Below are positions 6,686 to 10,245 of a stretch of 10,245 bases of DNA, piece after piece (position 1 is the first letter of the stretch; each line of letters starts with the position of its first letter). Origin of the DNA: Candidatus Bathyarchaeota archaeon (GTDB lineage: Archaea > Thermoproteota > Bathyarchaeia > TCS64); assembly GCA_013619005.1 (NCBI GenBank), contig JABXKY010000106.1:1-10245 (forward strand). The letters are read 5' to 3'. Under the pieces are notes generated by a model that saw only the letters and a program-made list of their open reading frames with translations, did not search any database and was not told the DNA's origin. Position numbers and translations under genes: made by a program.

Positions 6686-8137
6686 ATGGGTTTCCGGTCG
6701 AAATTTGAAAACGCGGAGAAAGCTCTCACCTTCAACGATGTACTTCTTCTACCCGGTTGGACCACTCTTGAGCCCAGCGATGCTGACGTCAAGACAAGGG
6801 TGACAACCAACGTCGAGCTAAACATTCCCCTTATCGCCAGCCCAATGGACACGGTCACGGAGGCCGAGATGGCCATAGCGCTTGCGAGGGAGGGAAGTCT
6901 CGGCGTGCTGCATAGGAACTGCAGCGCCCAAAAGGAGGTTGACATGGCTAGGAGGGTCAAGAGGGCCGAGGCCGTGATTATTAGAGATGTGGTCACTGTT
7001 GGGCCTGACATGACTGTCGCCGAGCTTCTCTCCATGATGGAGGAGCATGGCATCAAGGGATTCCCCGTTGTTGAGGACGGCGGTGAGCTCCAGGGCATTG
7101 TTACTTGGAGGGACGTAAGGTTGGCCGATAGCAGCCTCCGCATAAGAGACGTGATGACCGAGGAGGTCGTAACGGGCAACGAGGACACCGAGATAGATGA
7201 GGCGATGAAGATACTGCACGAGCATCGCATCGAGAAGCTGCCCATAGTTGACAAGGACAACAGGGTCCAGGGTCTCATCACTATGAAGGATATCACCCTC
7301 AAGGGTACATTCAAGGAGGCGGTCAGGGATGAGCAGGGCAGGCTACTTTGCGCTGCCGCCATCAGCCCCTTCGATCTACCGAGGGCAAAGGCGCTTGATA
7401 GATACGTTGACGTGATGGTGCTCGATGTGAGCCATTTCCACAACAAGAACTGCTTTGACGCGACTAAGAAGGTGCTCAAGGAGGTCTCGGCGGACGTAAT
7501 CGTCGGGAATATCGGTACCTACCAGGCTGCCGAGGATATCATCACCCAGCTTGACGGGGTCGCAGGACTCAGAGTCGGCATTGGAAGCGGCAGCATCTGC
7601 AGCACGAGCATTGTAACGCGTGCGGGGGCTCCAACCCTGTTCGCTACTAGCCAGGTGGCCGACGCGGTTAAGGACTATGAGTCCAATATCCCAATCATCG
7701 CTGACGGCGGTATGAGGAACCCCGGTGACGTTGCTGTAGCCATGGCAGTGGGCGCAAGCGCTGCCATGATGGGAAACGTGTTCGCGGGATGCCGAGAGAG
7801 CCCAGGTAGGCTCGTCGCCATGGAGGGACGATACTACAAGGAGTACTACGGCATGGGAAGCGCCAAGGCGAGGCAGAAGAGGTTCGCACAGGACCGCTAT
7901 AGCCAGCCGAGCAAGTCCGTAAATGAGGGAGTCGAGGGATGGGTACCGTTTAGGGGCCCCGTTAAGGAAATCCTTGACGAGTTCACCGGCGGCCTCAAGG
8001 CGGCCATGGGTTATGTAGGCGCTGCGACGATCCCAGAGGTCTGGGAAAAGGCCAAGCTGGCGCTCATCACCGAGCATGGAGCTCGAGACGCTGCACCTCA
8101 CGATATCTTCCGCCCAGGTCCAAGCAGGACCATCTAA
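6686..8137 (+). CDS. guaB: Inosine-5'-monophosphate dehydrogenase
   Basis: A 483-residue IMP dehydrogenase, which converts IMP to XMP with NAD+ as the committed step to GMP, in the cytoplasm. The barrel opens with LTFNDVLLLPGW (14-25) and ASPMDTVTEAEMA. A pair of CBS domains interrupts it at about 95-205, each seen as a DV-T-...GI.GFPVV or RIEKLPIVD unit. The catalytic loop GSGSICSTS has the nucleophile C305. ADGGMRNPGD (339-348) binds the nucleotide phosphate/ribose, and the flap has the Arg-Tyr pair R404-Y405. Several positions are unusual: GSGS for GPGS, CST for CTT, YYGMGS for YRGMGS, and EGW at W419 where EGR is typical. GMP reductase is less likely because the RY flap is present. Well-formed promoter and ribosome binding site precede ATG 6686; purH follows on the same strand. 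Confidence 0.93.
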   Translation: MGFRSKFENAEKALTFNDVLLLPGWTTLEPSDADVKTRVTTNVELNIPLIASPMDTVTEAEMAIALAREGSLGVLHRNCSAQKEVDMARRVKRAEAVIIRDVVTVGPDMTVAELLSMMEEHGIKGFPVVEDGGELQGIVTWRDVRLADSSLRIRDVMTEEVVTGNEDTEIDEAMKILHEHRIEKLPIVDKDNRVQGLITMKDITLKGTFKEAVRDEQGRLLCAAAISPFDLPRAKALDRYVDVMVLDVSHFHNKNCFDATKKVLKEVSADVIVGNIGTYQAAEDIITQLDGVAGLRVGIGSGSICSTSIVTRAGAPTLFATSQVADAVKDYESNIPIIADGGMRNPGDVAVAMAVGASAAMMGNVFAGCRESPGRLVAMEGRYYKEYYGMGSAKARQKRFAQDRYSQPSKSVNEGVEGWVPFRGPVKEILDEFTGGLKAAMGYVGAATIPEVWEKAKLALITEHGARDAAPHDIFRPGPSRTI

Positions 8138-8170
8138 TTTTCTTTATACAACCCTTTAATTTTGCATTTT
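8137..8170 (+). terminator. T-rich archaeal-type terminator after guaB
   Basis: Just past the guaB stop come T tracts (ATTTTCTTT, then TTTAATTTT and CATTTT) without a strong hairpin, the usual form of archaeal intrinsic termination. A separate promoter for purH follows, consistent with at least partial termination here. Confidence 0.4.
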
Positions 8171-8183
8171 CGTGTAAGACCAA

Positions 8184-8191
8184 GCTTATTA
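8184..8191 (+). promoter_or_regulatory. Probable TATA box of the split purH pair
   Basis: GCTTATTA lies 40-47 bases before ATG 8231, predicting a start near 8214 and a leader of about 16 bases. That leader holds GGTG at 8221-8224, six bases before the ATG. Confidence 0.45.
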
Positions 8192-8230
8192 CGCCGTCGA
8201 GGTTGCCTTAATCATACAACGGTGTGTTAG

Positions 8231-8827
8231 ATGATCAAGAGGGCATTAATCAGCGTCTACGACAAGAGCGGACTAGAAAAGCTAGTGGAGGCTTTTGGCG
8301 GTTACGGCGTGGAGATTATCAGCAGCGGTGGGACCGCCAGAAAGATCAAGGAGATCGGCTACGAGAGGCTGGTCGAGGTTAGCGAGTATACTGGACACTC
8401 GGAGAGCCCCGGTGGTCTCGTCAAGACCCTGCACCCTAAGGTCCATGGAGGACTGCTTCTTGACGTAGCTGACCCTGAGCACAAGAAATGGATGGATGAA
8501 AACGAGATCGAGCCCATCGATCTAATGGTGGTGAACCTTTACCCCTTTGAGAAGGTAGTCGCAGGGGGAGCGAACCTTGAGACCGCGGGCCACAACATCG
8601 ACATCGGCGGCCCGACCATGACCAGGAGCGCCGCTAAGGCGAGTCTGCTCTACGACCGCACATGCATCGTATCAGGGGTCGCCCAGTACCCAGAGATCAT
8701 CAGGACACTAAACGAGAACGACGGGGAGCTGACAACCGAGCTGCGAAGGCGCTATGCGTTGCAGGCGTTCAGGCGTACAGCGGGCTACGACAAGGCCATC
8801 GTCGAGTACCTGGAGGAAGAGCTTTGA
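8231..8827 (+). CDS. purH: IMP cyclohydrolase (N-terminal half of PurH as a separate gene)
   Basis: A 198-residue protein equal to the MGS-like cyclohydrolase domain of bacterial/eukaryotic PurH, which closes FAICAR to IMP, the last step of de novo purine synthesis. Recognised by ALISVYDKSGLEKL (5-18), SSGGTARKI (31-39), VKTLHPKVHGG (64-74), VVNLYPFE (100-107) and NIDIGGPTMTRSAAK (122-136). Residues matching those important in human PurH are kept: K65, N102, Y104, D124 and K136. The Arg that normally precedes VKTLHP is Leu here (L63), and the Asn after the final AAK is Ala. Start ATG 8231 has GGTG six bases upstream. The stop TGA overlaps the TTG start of the transformylase gene (TTGA), so the two are surely co-translated and may form a complex replacing the fused enzyme. 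Confidence 0.92.
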   Translation: MIKRALISVYDKSGLEKLVEAFGGYGVEIISSGGTARKIKEIGYERLVEVSEYTGHSESPGGLVKTLHPKVHGGLLLDVADPEHKKWMDENEIEPIDLMVVNLYPFEKVVAGGANLETAGHNIDIGGPTMTRSAAKASLLYDRTCIVSGVAQYPEIIRTLNENDGELTTELRRRYALQAFRRTAGYDKAIVEYLEEEL

Positions 8828-9900
8828 GCAAACCAAAATCCATGAGGAGGAAGTACAGCACGGCCCTCGGGGAGGAGTTCCCCGAGACCATCAAGATCAC
8901 CATCGGTGAAAACGAGGTCGTCTACAGGAAACACATGAGCCTGAGGTACGGGGAGAACCCGCACCAGCCAGCCGCCTTCTACAGTCCAACGGTGGGCCCT
9001 CTGACCGTCGGGGATATCAAGCTCCTGAAAACGGGAAAGGGCGGCCTCAGCATGACCAACGTCGAGGACGCCAACAACAGCATGAGGATAGTCAGCTACT
9101 TTGACCGGCCCGCTGTGGCCGTCATGAAACACGTTAACCCAAGCGGGGCAGCGGCCCAGAACGCGGATGAGCCCCTGGTGAAGGTCTACAGGAGGGCAAG
9201 GGACTGCGACGCACTCGCCGCGTTCGGGAGCGTCGTGGGATTCAACTGCGAGGTCGACCCCGTTACGGCCGAGGAACTGATGAACAGCTACGTCGAGGGT
9301 GTCGTAGCACCCAGCTACGCTGAAGGCTGTATGGATTTCTTTAAGCAGAAGAAGAACATCAGGATCATGACCGTTGATGGTTTGGACGCCGTCAGCAAGT
9401 ACATCGGTGAACCCATGTGGCCTCTTGACATCAGCGTTCAGGCAGATGGAAGCCTGGTGCTTCAAGCTCCCATGCTCACCAAGCTTAGAGGCACCGAGGA
9501 CCTTCGAGTGGTTACCGAGAGGCAGCCAACGGGGCAGGAGCTGAAGGATCTCCTGTTCAGCTGGTATGTGTGTATGAATGTGAGGAGCAACGGCGTCGTC
9601 CTGAGCAAAGGCAATGCCACCATCGGCGTCGGTACGGGACAGCAGGACAGGGTTACGGCTGTGAGACTAGCGCTTGAGAAGGCCGTTGGCAGGGGGCACG
9701 GGGACGAGGTCGCTGGCTCGGTCATCGCGTCTGACGGCTTCTTCCCGTTCAGGGACAGCATCGACCTTATAGCTGAATATGGGGTGACCGCGGTTGTCCA
9801 GCCAGGTGGCAGCATCAGGGACAAAGAAGTCATCGCGGCATGCAACGAGCACGGCATCGCCATGGTGTTCACGGACGAGCGATGCTTCCGCCACTTCTAA
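8824..9900 (+). CDS. purH: AICAR transformylase (C-terminal half of PurH as a separate gene)
   Basis: A 358-residue protein covering the transformylase part of PurH, which adds a formyl group from a 10-formyl-tetrahydrofolate-type donor to AICAR. Landmarks are LRYGENPHQ (40-48), VMKHVNPSG (100-108) with the catalytic Lys-His pair K102-H103, NGVVLSKGNATIGVGTGQ, SDGFFPFRDSID and VQPGGSIRD. The usual NPCG reads NPSG here. The start is set at TTG 8824 because GGAGG (8812-8816) stands seven bases before it and the TTG overlaps the upstream stop. An ATG at 8842 has no comparable site. The open frame extends further upstream to 8662, but only as antiphase reading inside the cyclohydrolase gene. As a stand-alone domain it is slightly longer than the equivalent part of fused PurH, with a basic N-terminal extension. 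Confidence 0.92.
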   Translation: MSKPKSMRRKYSTALGEEFPETIKITIGENEVVYRKHMSLRYGENPHQPAAFYSPTVGPLTVGDIKLLKTGKGGLSMTNVEDANNSMRIVSYFDRPAVAVMKHVNPSGAAAQNADEPLVKVYRRARDCDALAAFGSVVGFNCEVDPVTAEELMNSYVEGVVAPSYAEGCMDFFKQKKNIRIMTVDGLDAVSKYIGEPMWPLDISVQADGSLVLQAPMLTKLRGTEDLRVVTERQPTGQELKDLLFSWYVCMNVRSNGVVLSKGNATIGVGTGQQDRVTAVRLALEKAVGRGHGDEVAGSVIASDGFFPFRDSIDLIAEYGVTAVVQPGGSIRDKEVIAACNEHGIAMVFTDERCFRHF

Positions 9901-9906
9901 CCCTAG

Positions 9907-9923
9907 TGACCTGTTACCGGTCA
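9907..9923. repeat. Short inverted repeat after purH
   Basis: TGACC and GGTCA form a perfect five-base stem around a seven-base loop, six bases past the stop codon of the transformylase gene. No T tract follows immediately, so it is not a typical terminator. The rest of 9924-10038 holds nothing I can identify. Confidence 0.25.
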
Positions 9924-10038
9924 ATCGGGAAAGAGGATAATACTCCAACCACTTTTGCCACCAACTCAGACTCTTTCTCACTAACTAACAGAAAAATAAT
10001 CTCAAAATGACCGCCACGATTACCAAATCATTGTCGGA

Positions 10039-10245
10039 CTAGGGGCCCCTGCTGAGGGGGCTCGTGGAGCAGTGTGGTCCTCCTAGCAGGTCTAGGTATC
10101 CTGATTCCCATTCTTTCACGGTCACGCCATTGTCTCTGAGTGCCTGGTTTGTCCTCTTGTTCCTATCGTAGGCAATGACCACGCCGGGCTTCACCGTGAC
10201 TATGTTGGAGGCGCCCCTGCTCTGCTCTAACATAGTGTCCAATAG
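10039..10245 (-). CDS. Arginine deiminase-like amidinohydrolase, C-terminal fragment
   Basis: The last 69 residues of a protein that runs off the right edge, so its start is not visible. VKPGVVIAYDRNKRTNQALR followed by an EW.SGYLDLL strand and GGPHCSTSPL closely follow the C-terminus of arginine deiminase. There PGVV.AYDRN..TN..LR leads to GGPRCMS.PL, whose Cys is the nucleophile that attacks the guanidinium carbon; here it is encoded at 10069-10071. Arginine deiminase hydrolyses arginine to citrulline and ammonia, feeding carbamoyl phosphate and ATP production. The Arg two residues before GGP in the classical motif is Leu, and the following Arg (PRC) is His, so a related amidinohydrolase is possible. 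It is convergent with purH, 138 bases away, and not part of that operon. Confidence 0.75.
   Translation of the reverse strand, partial: LLDTMLEQSRGASNIVTVKPGVVIAYDRNKRTNQALRDNGVTVKEWESGYLDLLGGPHCSTSPLSRGP

Noticed and set aside
6544..7479. Long open frame (311 codons) on the minus strand opposite guaB
   Set aside because: Its product is Ser/Leu/Thr-rich with no recognisable domain, and it mirrors the well-supported IMP dehydrogenase frame; it is a codon-bias shadow.
7376..8101. Second long minus-strand frame opposite the 3' half of guaB
   Set aside because: It lies wholly within guaB, has no ribosome binding site or family features, and the sense frame carries all catalytic motifs.
8662..8823. 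Upstream extension of the AICAR transformylase frame
   Set aside because: The extra 54 codons overlap the cyclohydrolase gene out of phase and read as low-quality Arg/Gly-rich sequence. The TTG at 8824 has a proper GGAGG.
10041..10059. AGGGGCCCCT palindrome and overlapping CCCCT/AGGGG hairpin at the end of the arginine deiminase gene
   Set aside because: It falls in the last codons and stop of the gene, where the residues SPLSRGP explain the G/C runs. There is no T tract to make it a terminator.

Overview
The window looks like a chromosomal segment from an anaerobic archaeon. Several genes are preceded by archaeal TATA boxes, some with a BRE-like GAAAC just upstream. The start sites mix near-leaderless genes with genes led by GGTG/GGAGG-type ribosome binding sites. 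The gene content includes a tungsten-type aldehyde ferredoxin oxidoreductase (AOR) relative and a cytoplasmic BisC-type molybdopterin oxidoreductase. The lineage cannot be fixed from the sequence. A Bathyarchaeia-, Asgard- or Thermoplasmata-like anaerobe is a guess based on gene content.

Left part (1-2703, + strand): an AT-rich leader of about 190 bases with no gene, then a small BlaI-like winged-helix regulator (199-579) and an AOR-family oxidoreductase (668-2569). The AOR has an unusual spacing of its iron-sulfur cysteines. Between the AOR stop and the next gene lies an RNA-like element (about 2597-2685). It ends in a good tRNA T-arm followed by an encoded CCA, but I could not fold a complete standard tRNA.

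Middle part (2704-6539, - strand): three genes transcribed leftward as an apparent operon: a molybdopterin oxidoreductase, a class III CaiB/BaiF CoA transferase, and a free-standing B3/B4 (PheRS-beta editing-like) domain protein that overlaps the CoA transferase stop by one base. With the AOR next door, these point to oxidation/reduction and CoA activation of an organic acid or aldehyde. The substrate is not visible from sequence.

Right part (6540-9900, + strand): a compact divergent promoter region, then IMP dehydrogenase (guaB), then purH as two separate overlapping genes: IMP cyclohydrolase, then AICAR transformylase starting at a TTG. Together they cover AICAR to FAICAR to IMP to XMP, the end of de novo purine synthesis and the entry to GMP. 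The transformylase implies a 10-formyl-tetrahydrofolate-type donor rather than the formate/ATP-dependent PurP route of many archaea.

Right edge (10039-10245, - strand): the C-terminal end of an arginine deiminase-like amidinohydrolase, cut by the window boundary. The 138 bases between it and purH hold only a short inverted repeat. No CRISPR array, transposase or complete rRNA was seen. The most unusual features are the AOR cysteine motif, the tRNA-like element and the oxidoreductase/CoA-transferase/B3-B4 operon.
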